Assembly (NCBI GenBank): GCA_024036415.1
Contig: JAMWET010002884.1
Span: 189,501-253,500 of the forward strand
DNA: 64,000 nt
From: Prochilodus magdalenae
Taxonomy: Eukaryota > Chordata > Actinopteri > Characiformes > Prochilodontidae
Reading direction: 5' to 3'
In this document: one piece after another, positions 1 through 13,439 of the stretch
Layout of the letters: each line of letters starts with the position of its first letter
How positions within the stretch are numbered: position 1 is the stretch's first letter
Made by a program: the position numbers and the translations under genes
The notes under the pieces: model-generated
Databases searched by the model: none
The model's input: the letters and a program-made list of their open reading frames with translations, nothing else
What the model was told of the DNA's origin: nothing

Positions 1-110
1 CAAGCATGGCTTGGCACACCACGCCGCACCTCAGCCAGATGCCGTCCTGCCAGAGTCCACACAGGGCCCACGCCGGATGCCCATTCCTTTACTTTTGCTA
101 GGGATGCCCC
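1..110. other. GC-rich left edge, unassigned
   Basis: The first ~110 bases are much more GC-rich than the AT-rich kilobase that follows, and two + strand frames stay open from the edge. AATAAA hexamers lie at 283-288 and 331-336, so this could be the tail of a transcript running in from the left. It could equally be a GC-rich patch inside the long ephrin intron. No family is recognisable. Confidence 0.2.
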
Positions 111-1909
111 AAAGTTTTTTGTTCTTTGTCTCAAATCCTTTAACCCTTAAAAGTTCTGAGTTACTGCATTAGATCCTCATTCAAGAACTTTAAGGGGTTT
201 TTTTTTTGTTATAATGTAAAGAAAAGACAAACACTTTTCTTTTTAAACTCTTCCATACTAACTTTTTAAAAAAAAAAATAACAATAAAACTTTACTGCTT
301 ACTCTGCAGATTTGTACAAGTGACTTGTCCAATAAAAATGATACTGTCTTAAACAGCTTTTTACCAATTAAATCATGGTTTGTGCTCTCCTTTAGGTGGA
401 CTTTGAAGAGCTGTTTTTGTCTTTCATATATTAAAAAAACATATACTCCCTTCCTAAATCGCTAGTCATATTTCAGCTCTGCCACCTTATTTACCCTAAC
501 ATCTGTTTGTTAGGTTGGCTTGCCTCTGGTTTTGTTTTTTTGGTGGTTATCATGTAATTCTTAGTTGTGTTACCAAGTACAACTCGCCAGTTCTCCAAAA
601 TTCTGAACAAGCTGATTGTATTATGCCTTTTTGCTCATCTTGTGATCTCTGCCTCACAAAATAAATTTAATTCATTCAAAAATGTAGTTATTATAATGAA
701 TTAATTGAATGAAAATTAAAGATAGATAAAATAAAACTGAAATTGTAAAGCCGTTTGAGAGCACTCTTATTTGTGAGCTGAACTTATTGATCTGTCTTAA
801 TCTAAGAATCTACAAACTCCATGGGGTTAAATCTGTAGGCACAACTTAATAAAGGGAAATTGGGAGGATTTTTCCTTCTATTGTGTAAAAGTAGGCCTGC
901 ACACGCACATACTTGCGATTCAAACCTTAGCATGACTCTTTCTAAAAGAGGGCGGGACTGAAAGTACCACACTTTCCACAGAATTTCTTTACTTGTTTCA
1001 ACAAGGTAATTGGGATTAATAGGAATAGGGTAAATAAACAACTGTTGTCACTAGTGATAACATGAATAGTCTAATACAGTGTCCTGATTTTGTAGATAAT
1101 ACAGCAGAAGCATTAGTAAACATGTCTAAATGAGTTCAGGCTGCCAGTTACTCTAAAATGCAAGAATACGTTTTCTGAAAACTCCACACCTTGAACTGAC
1201 GTTTGTATTTTTTGGACTGCATGTCAAAGTGACCATGTCTTCTTGAATACACTACTTCAATGCATAATGGTTCAAGATGAGAGAGCTAGCCTCATAGATA
1301 GTTTCAGTTAACATAAACAGAGCAAATAAAGCTACTTTATTAAAGGAATTTAATGATTAGACACTGTGTGTCAATGAAAGGAGCCCTTGTTTGACCAAGA
1401 CCATTGAACAATGAAACTTTTATGATCAAGCTTTTATCGTTGCGTTGCTGTTGTATGAGGTGTCCCTCTCTCACCTCACCCCCTGCAGACAAAAAGCAGT
1501 GCTGTACAGTAGCTAAAAGGAGGAAGTTGTATTTAAAGCTCAGGCAGGGAGGTTGTTTTTAAAGCAGGCAGAGAGCCCTCATTAGGTTGAGGTTTTGGAA
1601 GTGATGGAGAGAACGAAGTGATGGGTGGAGCAAGGGAAGGCCAGGGCGGAGGAGGCCTGGCACTCAGCCCAGCTCCAGACTGGCATGCTCCCAGGCCACG
1701 GCACCTCTTGGCCCCAGTTGCCCCCAGGACACACACGCACATAATTGTACACTGCTGAATACACACATATGCAAACATACTGCGATGTATATAGCTAAAG
1801 TCAAACACATGCATTATGTGACATGCATATAACAGAGCGAGGCACAGATGTTTGTTTCTGAAGAATAATGCTAACAATACTTAAGGTGTTCAGTACAGTC
1901 TAATTTATG
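111..1909. other. Non-coding, AT-rich, no gene seen
   Basis: Stop codons are dense on both strands. A purine-rich stretch at about 1515-1680 gives short open frames but no recognisable protein. Nothing here supports a gene. Confidence 0.6.
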
Positions 1910-2045
1910 AACTCCATTTACCATATCGAACCACTTTGTAGTTCTATAGTTACAGACTGCAGTCCATTTGCTCTTTTGAATAATTTGTTATCCTCTGTTT
2001 CACCCTGTTGCTTTATACCCCTACAGGGTATAAAGCAGTAAAGGA
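1910..2045 (+). repeat. Partial copy of dispersed repeat family A
   Basis: This matches part of the repeats at 18455-18760 (+) and 10841-11125 (-). The shared order is ACCATAT, then GTAGTTCTA-AGTTA-AGACTG, then GTCCA, then a T-rich run and CCC-ACAGG. The copy ends with a perfect 11-bp hairpin (2010-2020 pairing with 2026-2036) that the other copies lack. Confidence 0.55.
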
Positions 2046-2775
2046 CTGGGGGACTGGTTGTAACATTCCTATGGTTGTAAAAAGTCTATTAAATTGATGC
2101 ATGCCAAATTAAGTGCAGTTCTGTATTGTTTAAACAAGATAGGTGTCCAACCTTTATGCATAAATATGAAGAAAATAGCTGTCAGATGCCATGAAGTTTG
2201 ATAGCAAAGTAGAACAGCATGATAAAATTTTTATGTATTTTACTTATATAACTTTGCTTATATATCTAGAGACAGTTTTAATGCATTACAGATGGCTTAC
2301 TTATATATAAAATAAATTTATATATATTTTATATAATATATATAATATAATAAATAATTTTTTTATTAATATGCACTAAATGTAGGACAGGTTTTAGAGT
2401 TTTACAGGCAGAAAAACACAATATATTAGAATCAAACTTATTTGCAGAATGTAGATACAAGTGGCATTTGTTACTTAGCTGTACAGTTGCTAATGTAATT
2501 ACATCTAAGTAGTGTACCAGAGAAATGACTTTTATGTGCTAAGCTCCTATTGTTTATATGTTCCAGTCCTCTCACACAGAGAAATGCTCTAGAAGAGTTG
2601 CAACAGCTGAAAAGCCATTATTTTCAAATCTGCATGCAGCAAACAAAATGGACTCCCAGTGTCCACTTCAGTACTATTGCATCAGCAAATAAGGTTCGCA
2701 TCGAGGCTGTGATGGCCATTTGCTAATGTTTCTCCTTTCAAACCTCGACACACTCGCTCAGACCTTACTCACATA

Positions 2776-2776
<1 letters not shown>
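2046..2776. other. Non-coding; AT tract at about 2290-2365
   Basis: An alternating A/T tract is followed by ordinary sequence. No coding or repeat signal is clear. Confidence 0.5.

Positions 2777-2829
<53 letters not shown>
2777..2829. repeat. (AC)n microsatellite
   Basis: An uninterrupted dinucleotide run of about 26 units is directly visible. A shorter (AC)n lies at about 3093-3112. Confidence 0.97.
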
Positions 2830-2833
<4 letters not shown>

Positions 2834-2869
2834 TACACACTGCAACACACACGCTCACAAAAACCATGC

Positions 2870-3090
2870 TAAAGTCAACTCGTCCTGCTCTTTGTAGCGG
2901 CGCGGGTCCTGCTGACTCTTGGTGAAAGGGCCTCAGCGCTAACAGGCAGAAAATAGACCCGGCTCTCCGTTTGAGCCCTGGCCTCTGGGGTCCTGGGCCA
3001 CACCGTTGCCCAGCGATAAATGCATTTAAACACGGGGGGCAACTGGAGTCTTCCGGTGCTTTCCTAAACGCTAACTATCTCCCTTCTTTA
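2870..3090. other. Balanced-composition segment, possible conserved element
   Basis: This is a GC-rich, non-repetitive block between two (AC)n tracts in otherwise AT-rich DNA. It has no open frame with protein-like character. Composition alone makes it a candidate regulatory segment. Confidence 0.2.
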
Positions 3091-3112
3091 TAAACACACA
3101 CACACACACACA

Positions 3113-6100
3113 TACACCCGTGCACATACAGTACAAGCACCCCTACGTGATTACTTTTGTGGAGAACTTGTCCTACAATTCTACTGGACAATAAAAATCA
3201 GCTACCTGCTTTTTCTCCAGCACACAAGCATGCACTGTAATTACACAGGCAGACTGTACAGTTCATCAAATACAGACGATGTGAATGTAGTCTCGAAGGT
3301 ATAATGGTCTATAGTGTTTCTTAATAAGAGAAGCCTAAGGTCCTGACAGGACGTATGGAGTCAGTACAACTCAAAAAATACAAGGTGCAATCATGTTCCC
3401 TAGCTACAGGTACTTAAGACATTCCCTTAAAGGTACTGCTGCAGTGTAGTGAAAGGGTACGTTGGTGACAGTTTACTCCTTCTCATTTCTGAGATTGTCA
3501 AGCTGGAAAAGGGATTCTGTTGATTCCTTTCTGCATATTTACATTAGGTTGTAGAACACAATCGTCTTCAAAGATTAGTCTTCCAGATTTACCACTATTT
3601 TGTCATTGAAAAATTAAAAACACTGCATATAAAATATATGACTTATGTATGTTCAGTGATAATTGTGGGTAGTATATAAATGGCTATATTTACCACTGTG
3701 AATCACTTCTAAACTATTAAATTTCGCAGATGTGTCTTTGAATATATGTAAACGTGTTAGTAATAGTGCTGTACTCCCCTACTGCAGTGTTTCCTGCAAA
3801 CCTAGGAAGCATTTTTGGAGGGATGGTTTTATGTAGAGAGTATTATTATCATTATGTCCTTTACTCATTCAAGTATTTTAATATGGCCTCTGAAAAGTAA
3901 ACATTCAAGGCTCCATCTTTTTCTGTTGCAGACATGAAGCAATTTGTGGACTTGGCTAGACACTATATGTCCAGAAGTATCCAGATATCCCTTCCAGTTA
4001 ATGCATTCAGTTTATTGTACCCATTATTGACATAGGCAAGTCAATTATGCACTCACAGCTTGTATAATCTCCAAAGGAAAGCATTGACTGATGGAACGGA
4101 ATAACCACAAGCCTTAGGATGCCCACTGCCAACGTTGGCTAGGGATATAGAGCCCTGTAGCATTAGGCTGTGAAACTGCGTTTTCTGAAGGGATGGTGCT
4201 TCATCCAGTATCTGGAGTGGCATTTTTGGTCCAGAACTAATTGTCCAGCATCGTTATCTGACTTCTACTCAGAATAGTTGAGGCAAAAGAGTAGAGTAGA
4301 TGAGCAGGTGTCTACAAACATTTGACAAAGTGTAGGTTGTGGGAATGAAGTGATGGTTTGTGCCTTGCCTCTTCAAAAATATGTAAAAATATTTTGTAAA
4401 AAATAAAAAAATATATATATAATATATATAATTTGTACATAATACATAACTTGTAAAATATGTAAGTGGTGTTGGATTGTTGTAACTGATGCTAGACCAT
4501 TAAGTGCTAATTGTTGAATTTTGAGAATTCTGTTCACTCATATCCAGTGTCCACCATCTGCATGTTTTATAACTCAATGTTTGATCATTCCAAAAATATG
4601 ATCTCCTGCTGAATGACAACTTGATTCTGAAGTTTGTACATTTGAGTAAGGCCATGCAAGGCGGTTTATGTATCTACAACATACGTCTCTGTACTGTATA
4701 TCGCTGCACTGTAAATGTGCAGTATTCTTCTTTTGCAGCCAGTGCATTCATAATGGTTCAGTTTAGATTGACTTAGGTGTGTGTGTGTGTATATGTGTGT
4801 GGGGGAGAGAGATAGAGACAGTGGTAGAAGCCAAGGTCAGCTTCTGCTAGTGTCTCTCACACACCTATACACCCACAAAACTTTGCACAATACCAGGAGA
4901 CAATGAACTTGTGGCACTCTGAGCAATGTGTGTACATAAACTAAAGCAATTCCAAGATTCTTTTTTTGTTCTAATAGCCAGTGGACAAATGAAAACATTG
5001 TTTTATTCTCAGGACCCCTCAGGCAAGGCAAGAATTGAGATTCAGCCAAAGCTATTAAACAGTGATACACTAGATACATAATGATAAGGACTGCTTTTTT
5101 GTTTGGCTCCTAATACATTACCATGTAAACCCCAATGATCATGAAACAGTTTCAAATTTTAATAATAATTACAAAAACCATGTGCCGTTACTGTCTAAAG
5201 TCTCGCTGCTAAACACTACACAAGACGACACATTTACATGTTATGATGTATTATAACAGTTGAGGTTAGTACTGAATTCCTGGGTAAAACCACAATTCAG
5301 CCTATATGTGGCCAAAACGTTTTTTATTTTTATTTTAAATAACATACTAAACATAAAATCTTCAAGGTAGTAAATAATTAGATTAGATTAAAATCTAGGT
5401 TTTAATTGGACAAATTAGCTGACAAATACTGTTTTTGAGTTTTTGAAGAAGTTTATTTGCAATTTTTATTTTTTATTTTTTTTTACTAAAAGATTTATAT
5501 TGATTTAATAACGATATAATGATTCATGATGATGGACATTGTAAAATAATCACTTTTTTCCCACCGTTGTTCTGTTGTTGCTCAGACCATTTAAATACGT
5601 CTGCACTGACCATTGAAAGAGAACAAAAAAACGAACAGTACACTTGATTACTGTTTCTCATTTTCATAATTATTCAGATAAAATCTGTGTTAAATTTTCA
5701 GCCCAAAAAATGAAAATGCTATGTTTCAGATTTTCAGATGAACTTTGTGCTGCATCCCTACAACGTATAACATATTGCCTCATTCAGTGAGGTAATGTTG
5801 TATAATGAGTAGCATGTTACATCTTATGTTAGCTTGTGTTCAGGCCAGTAGACTGAGATAGTGTTTGTATGTCAAATATTATGTATTAGAACATAAAGTA
5901 CAATGCTCTTGTTTTTATTGTAACATGAAATTTTATAACAGTTGTTGATGACATCACCATGTCATCTCATACCCATTTGTAACTGTTTCGCCCCTATTGA
6001 TGTTAGTAATGTTTGTGATAATGTCTAATTTTTTAAAAGTTAAATCTTTTTTATAATATAAAGAAATTTAAGGTTTTAAAATAATATATATAATAAATTA

Positions 6101-7924
6101 TATCTATTAGTACCTGTGTTTAAATTATTTAGATGTTTATTTTTAAGCATTTTTGAGATTGGTGCTGAAAACAGTGATCTTTTTGTCACTGATATCACGT
6201 ACCTTTACTTCCCTACTAATAAATGAGGCATTCAGGTATTAAATGCAGAGCTGGATGAGGTTCAGCTGTGCCGTTCAAGTCAAAGGAGTTTGTTTGGGTT
6301 GGGAGGAAAACCATTTAGTGTACAGGAAGTGTGCTCAAAACACGGAACAGGAAAGCATAACTCTCACCCCTTACCCATTCCCACCTCACGCACTGAGGAA
6401 GACGGAGAAAATGACGCATATCCAATAAAACATAAACTAACATGCAGGCATGTAAGGCAAGAGACTTGCTGTTCAAGGTCAAGTCATTGCACATACAACA
6501 CTGTGCAGAGGTCCACCTGTGAATGTTATGTTTAGGCTACAGCTAGACAGTAACTAGTACTGGATGATATATTCTATACCAGTAATAATGTGTCCCAAAA
6601 GAATACATCAGATTGACTCAAGCGGTGTCCAAAAAGCCTACTATGGTATTACGAAATTACATGGCCTTTGCTAAATGGGTGAAGCAGATGTTTTTGCTCA
6701 AACAAGAACATTTTCTGAACTCATTTAATTTTGAAGGGAGGGAAAATTGTGAACCCCTGCCATGTCACATTATACTTAACTTGATAAAGAACAAAAGTTG
6801 TGCAGTCCCTGGAGTTAGGGTACTTACTCTGGACCGACAAAGTATCAGATATATGAGACTGATTGGCCAGTCATCAGTCATGGCCAAACAAGCTTAAAAC
6901 AGGCAGATTCTGGTCACTGGCTGATCAACTGTTCCATCTTTATTAGCTTGTGGCAAGCATGTCACAACTATGTAGAAGGGCTATATATTAGGGTAGAGAA
7001 TTTTTTTTTTCAGGGCAAGTTAACTTTATCAATGCTAGGGTTATCATGGCATTGGCACTGTTACAACAAATACAAAAAAGTATACGATGTGTCATGTGGA
7101 ATTTTACCAATGCATTCAGTAGTTGGAGCTGCAGGTGGATAGAGGAGCGATATCTTTGCTCCCATATCGATCACTTTACTGAAATTTACAGGGAAAAAGT
7201 TTAAAGATAATAGTTTTGCTGGCTTGCAGAGTACTGTAGTACTTGACTGTGAATTGGACTTCTTCAGCATCTGTTTTGGAAAGCTAGTGTGGAAAAGAAT
7301 GGGGAATAAAGAGAGAGTGGCTGCTGAGGAAGTAGGCAAACAGTGGAGGGTACTTGAGTTTGAAGAGTTCAGGAAGAGGAGGATCTTGGAGAGGGAGAGA
7401 GGACGATATGGGATATGGAGGGTAGTCTAACAGATGGCCGAAGCAGGAAACTAAGTAGATGTTTGTCAGCAGAGTTGATTAGACACATCAAGGTCACTTC
7501 AGTGCGCACATACACACAAGGGAGGGGGTTGGGGATGAGAATGGTGGGGAGTTGGGGAGGGTGTCAAAATCACCTTCATGTGTTTCTTACAGTTTTCAGT
7601 ACGTTCCAGAAGTTTAAACATTTGCAGTATACTGTAGATCATTTTGAATGTGTTCAACATACACTGTGTTACATTGCTATACTGTAGTGACCAGGGATGG
7701 TTTATTGGCCAGTGCTCAGGGGCCTCTGACTGCCAAGGGCTTTGTGTGGCCTTGAACCACAGGGCTCAAGGAGGCGCATGTACTAGGAACAAAGCACTGC
7801 AGATTGTCAAACTATTAAATTAACTAGTACCTCTTGAATATCTACAAATCTGGGTATAAATAAACTAAAATTTTATATTTGTTTTCCGGCTTGTTTTGTG
7901 TTTTGAGTCATGAGTCAAACCATG
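3113..7924. other. Non-coding intron-like DNA, no gene seen
   Basis: Several kilobases of AT-rich sequence with a few short open frames (for example at 6243-6535, 6613-6897 and 7224-7430), none with a recognisable domain, codon pattern or splice context. There is a (GT)n run near 4779-4800. A GA-rich stretch lies at about 7300-7420. Confidence 0.55.
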
Positions 7925-8500
7925 TAGTTAAGTTAAAGTAGAGATAGCCAAGATAAAATATCCCACATGTAAAAGCAGAAGTTCCTCCCTTTAGTCCTCC
8001 ACTGGAGTAACACTCTAATAAATATACTAAAGTATTTACCTTCAAATGTACTTAAGTATGGGGAGTAACAGCAGCCTGGTTTATTATGGCTGTAATGTCC
8101 TATTATCATTTCTGGAGCAAGACTCTTAACCAGCTCAGTTTAGGTGAGGAGACTCTAGCGTCTCTCAGTCCACCAGTCTTTAACAGAAGCTCATTCATTA
8201 GTCTGACGTCTATTCAAATGATCATAAGCACAGAACACTGAAGGAGAACAGTTTCCTTTAGCTAGAACCCCGCTCTCTCCAACAGGTCAAAACAAAGTGA
8301 CCGCTGTACCCTGATTGGTGGACTCGCTTCACTCTTCTTTTGTTTGGACATGTTATGTTTTTTTGCACACATAAGCCAAAATAAAGGACAGATGTGGCCA
8401 TAATGTAGTGGAGTTAATGTGAGATATTAAACTTTATAATGTAGTGAAGTTAAATAAATACTTGATTAAAGATACACCAAAGAACTACTTAAGCACAGGA
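7925..8500. mobile_element. Probable hAT-like non-autonomous element
   Basis: The ends carry diverged inverted motifs: GTTAAAGTAGAGAT and AAATGTACTTAAGTA on the left, and TACTTGATTAAAGATACACC then ACTACTTAAGCACAG on the right. This is the type of terminal sequence seen in abundant fish hAT-like elements. No transposase is present. Boundaries are approximate. Confidence 0.35.
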
Positions 8501-8559
8501 ACAGTTTATTTATTTACTAAGCTACTGTCCACCATTGGTTTAATGTTACCTTGATGTTA

Positions 8560-8840
8560 CCTGGGGATTGGGTATGAGAGTCGGTTAGGATTGGTAATGG
8601 TTTGGCGACTGTGTTAGAGTCGGTGCAGCCAGGCCGGATGGGATCGCGTGAGCAGCTCTGGGTTAGCACGAGGTAACGGCTGGGGTTTTTGGGGACACAG
8701 AACGTTTTGTCGGGGATTAAGGAGGGGGGTTATCTCAGGAGGGGATCAGGAAGGGGGCACAAAAGGGTACAGGCTGCATGGGGCGGCAAAGCATGTGGGG
8801 TTTTTTTTTGAAAATGAGGTTGGCGAGGAGGGGGGTCTCT
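8560..8840 (+). other. G-rich strand segment
   Basis: The + strand has many runs of three to six G (for example around 8683-8698, 8715-8760 and 8820-8835) with few C runs. The spacing is mostly too wide for a textbook four-run quadruplex. No repeat family is recognised. Confidence 0.4.
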
Positions 8841-9421
8841 GAGAGAGCATCGGAGGAAATGAGGAAAACAGTGTATTTATTCATAGTGGTGTTGAATTGT
8901 AGCTGAAAGGAGTAGTTGTTCTTGCCTGGCTTGTGTGGCCAGGTTTCTGTGCAGTTTCTCACAGTTTGCGATAAAGTATTAGAGGTATAAGATTGTATTA
9001 TAATGTATGAACCGAATTCATACCGCTCTGATTAGATTATGGAATGTTTTTTTATGAATGAGTATAATCATTTCCAATAAGCATGCAGTAGGGATTCACC
9101 GAAATGTTGAGGTTAAAATGTGACAATAAAGTGTCAAAATGTTACTTGATACCGAACAATTCATTTGAACGATAATGAGTGAGAGAATATGATGAGGGAA
9201 AGCCCTATTTTTTTTTCTTTGCTCTCTAGTGCTCAGAAGCATTCACACTATTTGAGCAACAGCAGATCAACAGTGAATAACATAGAATGTGGTACTTGTT
9301 ACAGTTTCATTAGTTGGATTTCAGTATGTAGTGTTATGAAAAGGTATGATGCATAAAAAGGAAAAACCCATCCTCCCACATAACTGGTTTCTGTTATTAA
9401 GGACAATACATTTTGAGGCAC

Positions 9422-9456
9422 ATTCTATAACCTACATGCTTTAATAATTTTGGAAA

Positions 9457-9535
<79 letters not shown>

Positions 9536-9585
9536 TTATTTTATTTTTTTCCTCCCAAATTATTAAAGCATGTAGGTTATAGAAT
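9422..9585. repeat. Palindrome: 29-bp perfect inverted repeat around (TA)n
   Basis: Positions 9422-9450 and 9557-9585 are exact reverse complements. Between them lie a poly-A run, about 70 bases of (TA)n and a T-rich run, which are themselves nearly self-complementary. The whole ~164-base unit can therefore fold into one hairpin or cruciform. Confidence 0.9.
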
Positions 9586-9589
9586 ATAT

Positions 9590-9627
<38 letters not shown>

Positions 9628-9697
9628 CCGTACTTGCACTTCTGGTTAGATGCTAACTGCATTTCATTGGCTCTGTACCTGTACTTTGCACAATGAC
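9590..9697 (-). repeat. (TA)n plus antisense copy of fish repeat family B
   Basis: After a second (TA)n run, 9625-9697 is the reverse complement of 30180-30255. The two match across the block GTACAGGTACAGAGCCAATGA and the following ~45 bases. The sequence resembles an interspersed repeat widespread in ray-finned fish; its class is uncertain. Confidence 0.7.
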
Positions 9698-9719
9698 ATA
9701 TATAGATACATATATATAT

Positions 9720-10840
9720 ATATAGGGATTCACCCTGCTGCATTCATATAATATAAAAGGGCTACACCATGAAAGTATCTTCATGATAAATGTTGTAAAA
9801 GCCTGTCACAATAAAAAAAAGTCCTTTGTTTTGGTTGTGCCACCTGACAATTACTTTTGTATGGTGGCATCACCTGACATTGTTAAACTTTTGTAGCCAA
9901 AAGCTGAAGCTGGAATGATTTTATATGAAGGCACTGAACATTGTTTCACATGGGGGGGCACTTGGACATAATAATAAATTTGTTAAAGCATAAATACAAA
10001 AAAAAATAGACAAACCAGTTCTGGTGGTTGGTTAGGTATGCAGTAGTTTTACTCAAAATTGCATGTTAAAAAAATAATAAATATAATAAAAAGCTGTATT
10101 TTATTGTAGAAGTGAATCATAAAGTACTGTGATTGGATGGAATCACTGAGTCAGACATTTACACCTCTTATATACCTTTATTTTAGAACAGCTCTTAAAA
10201 GGCCAGCTCTGCACCACAGCTGTCAACATCCTGAAACTAACGCGATCTGATGAGAGCAGGACAGAGAGAGAGAGCAGCTAAGGTTGAGGGTTAATGGTGA
10301 AGGCGCAGATGACTTTGATACAGGTCATATGCATGTCACATGGAGTATTCAGAAGTGAGTGAAGAGGAAGAGGGAGGAGAGGGAGGGATTTAGGAGCCTG
10401 ATGAAAGAGGAGTTCATCGCTATTGATTAGCAGCATCATTTATTCTTTACAGATCACCTCCCTCTCTCCTTTTCTCTCCCTTCACTGACTCTACATCTTT
10501 TCTTTGTGTGATGGAGGGATAGCATATGTAGTACAGGTCTATTGGAGCTGTTCTGCTGCCCTGTAGTATAATGATATAATATATAACGCTTTAGAACATA
10601 TTGTGAAATTTGGATCAGAATTTGTTAAATAACCTTCTTAAATGGTTCTGTATAGCACTAGACACGGTTCATCGCACCATTTTTTGGAACTGCATATAGA
10701 CCTTTATATGAAGAGTTCTGTGAATTATGTGAGTCCCAGTGATGTCAGCAGTCCAAAACAGCAATAATGGTGTAGCATGTCTGTTACATTAAAAACTCAA
10801 CTGAAATAATTAAATGTGTATTGTGAAAATGTAAAACCTG
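9720..10840. other. Non-coding, no gene seen
   Basis: AT-rich sequence with scattered homopolymer runs and a short GA-rich patch at about 10260-10390. No supported feature. Confidence 0.5.
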
Positions 10841-11125
10841 CAGCAGCAATGCTGTGTCTGATCTTCTCACACCAGCTCAACACACATTAACACACCACCA
10901 GTGTCACTGCAGTGCTAAGGACAATCCACCACCCACATAACACCTGCTCTGTGGTGGTCCTGTAGGGGTCCTGAAGAACACTAAAGAACAGGTTGATAAA
11001 GTATAGTAAAGTATACAGAGTCTGTAACTATAGAACTATAGAATCCTCCTATATGGCCAGTGGAGCTGATACATGGACAATGAGTGTAGATACAAGGAGG
11101 TGTACCTAATAAAATGCTCTTTAAG
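10841..11125 (-). repeat. Dispersed repeat family A, antisense copy
   Basis: This is the reverse complement of the 18455-18760 copy. It ends with GTGTACCTAATAAAATGC, matching the GCACTTTATTAGGTACACCT start of the + copy. Shared blocks include the CCACCACCCACATAA segment and the AGTCTGTAACTATAGAACTA segment. Confidence 0.75.
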
Positions 11126-11317
11126 GGTGTAAAGCCCTCTGTCGGACTAGGCATAGTACATTTACAGAATGGAAGCTTTTTGTGTCCTAACAGAACTTAG
11201 CAGTGAAATCAGAAGTGCTCATACAGCGACTCTGGTCAATTAAAGTCATATATTTTAAAGCCGCAGAAATATTTAGAGTAGTGTTTTGAGTTCATAGATC
11301 TCGCCAGTTCCCCTCCA

Positions 11318-11730
11318 TTGAACACATCTAGTACCTGTGTTCGTTCCCTGTTCCCAATGCTCCTGTTTTTTGTTCTCTGTTTTCTCCACTTTCTCTTGGT
11401 GCTGCCTTCGTTCTCATGCTGGAAGAAGTTGAGCTCAACTCAAGCATGCCTACACACCTTCAACCTCTCTCTCTCTCTCTCTTATGTGCTCTCTCACTCG
11501 CCCTCTCCTGCTGTGTTGTCAAAACTTCCTGTTCTCCATGTAATTGCCGTCCTTCACTTTCTCTCATTAAAGAGCTTCATCGGTGCCCCTTGCTGCTGAC
11601 CTCCGAAGGCTTTTTTTTTTTGCCTGCTTCACAACCCCAACCACCTTCTTTCACCACTGCATTCTTTACAGCCCCATGTTCATTTTATCCCTCCATCCCC
11701 CGGCCCACTGGCCTGTATAGTTTCAGATAA
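11318..11730 (+). other. Pyrimidine-rich stretch with chance open frames
   Basis: CT-rich sequence with a (CT)n core at 11466-11492. Overlapping open frames here translate to low-complexity Leu/Ser/Phe. I read this as compositional and not as coding. Confidence 0.6.
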
Positions 11731-12080
11731 TCCTGACCACAACCAACCTCACTCAGCTTATTTGCTAATTGTGACTGATTTATGCTTTACCCACAGATGT
11801 GTTATTTTGTAGCTAAAAACAGAGCCTGGATGTGATTAGCCTTCCCTATGAACGCAGGGAATGAAAAACGATATATGTGACCTTTTTTTGTTTGATGCCC
11901 TGTTTAAAACCTAAATAATCACTAAAACCTAAATAAAACTTTGTTTGTCTTTTAAATATAAAACTTTATATGAAATCATTCTAAAGCAAATTTAAAGAAA
12001 GGTGGAATGATTCATCCAAATAAAGGGTCGATTTATTAATATGCTTTTTTTCATAGGGATCTCATATGCTGGACCTGGTG

Positions 12081-12860
12081 TAGGGATGAATATCAAAATT
12101 CAATACAGCGTCAAGTGTAGCAGCGAATCACACTGATACTAGAACGTAAACGATAGGGACACTGATGGCTGATGGGTAAAGCAATTTATGATGAGCACAC
12201 AAGCATGCTAATGAGTTCATGTGTGCCAGTAGACACAATACATAAGCAGTGCTCATGGCTAAATCTGTAAAGCCTGTAAAGCGTTAGGGAAAAAACAGTC
12301 AGATGCCTGTACTTACCTGAATAGCTCAATCAGGCTTCTGTCAGTAATCACTCATCTGCTGCTGTATAGTCACTTACAGCCTAAAGTTAATGTTAGTCCA
12401 GATTGTCATCAAGGGAATGAATAGAACAGCCAGATTTTCTGCGTAACGATGACCTTTAGCCTTGATTAAGCCTTTGGCATAGCAGCCTGTTAAATGGACC
12501 TGTGTGTCCACTAGTCCACCGTGTGGGGCTAGCTGCAGCTTGGTCTTTCAGTACTGAATGTGCAGTGTGATGACAGAGCGTGTTCATACTGTGAGTACGA
12601 GTTCTGACACAAAGCAAATCCCACACTTCTCCACTGCAGAGCTACTCAAACCCAGTTAACTAACATAGCATAGCTAGCTAATACATGTCTCTGAAGCCCA
12701 GGTAGAATTGAATTATTTAACTTTTAAAGCATATTGCACAAACCCATTTCCTCTAATGTGTTTATTATAGATAATTTATGATATCTGACTTGTTATCGGC
12801 AGCTACTCAAAAAGATGTACTCGTACTCGGTCTGAAAATATAGGTATTGCTATATCCCTA
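12081..12860. mobile_element. hAT-like non-autonomous element, copy 1
   Basis: The ends start TAGGGATG on the left and finish TATCCCTA on the right. Internal sequence is shared with 20757-21440, including CAGGCTTCTGTCAGTAATCA at about 12331 and a block around CCTTTAGCC...GCATAGCAGC. The right end carries TTATCGGCAGCTACTCAA and GTACTCGTACTCGGTCTGAA, typical of fish hAT-like termini. No transposase frame. Confidence 0.5.
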
Positions 12861-13439
12861 CTAATAACATATAGTAAATGACCAAAAATAGTTCTGAGCA
12901 TCTAATACAAATAATCCAACATGTAAAAGCTAGTCAGTTACGCTGAATATTAGCATACTTTAATTGGTGTCACAGAACATAAGTCACCAAAGTAGAGGAG
13001 ATGGAGAAGATGGAGTCAGTATAGGTACAGGTACTCGATATTGACATGTATTTAAGAATAAGGTATTGGGGAAAAAAGTGGTCTTGTTTTATCTCTGTCA
13101 GAAACGACTTCCACTGAAAATGTCATTCACTGGCTAGTAGTAAATCCTAACACCATTCAGCTAAAAAGCACTTGTTTCACAATCTAGACTAAAATATATA
13201 CTATCTGTATGATGTTAACCTGTGCTTACCTGTAATGTGTTTGGTCTGTAATATGTAATGTGGAGTCAGTAAATGTTTCCACTTACACCAAAATTCAATG
13301 TGTGTTCGAAGAGAATGTATTGTTGAGGTATCGAAGCTTGGTTCTGATACTGAAATGCTTTTTTCATGTTGGAGTTGGGCCATTTTTAATCTCTCTCTCT
13401 CTCTCTAATCCTCCCACACCCTCCCTCCTCCCGGATTCA

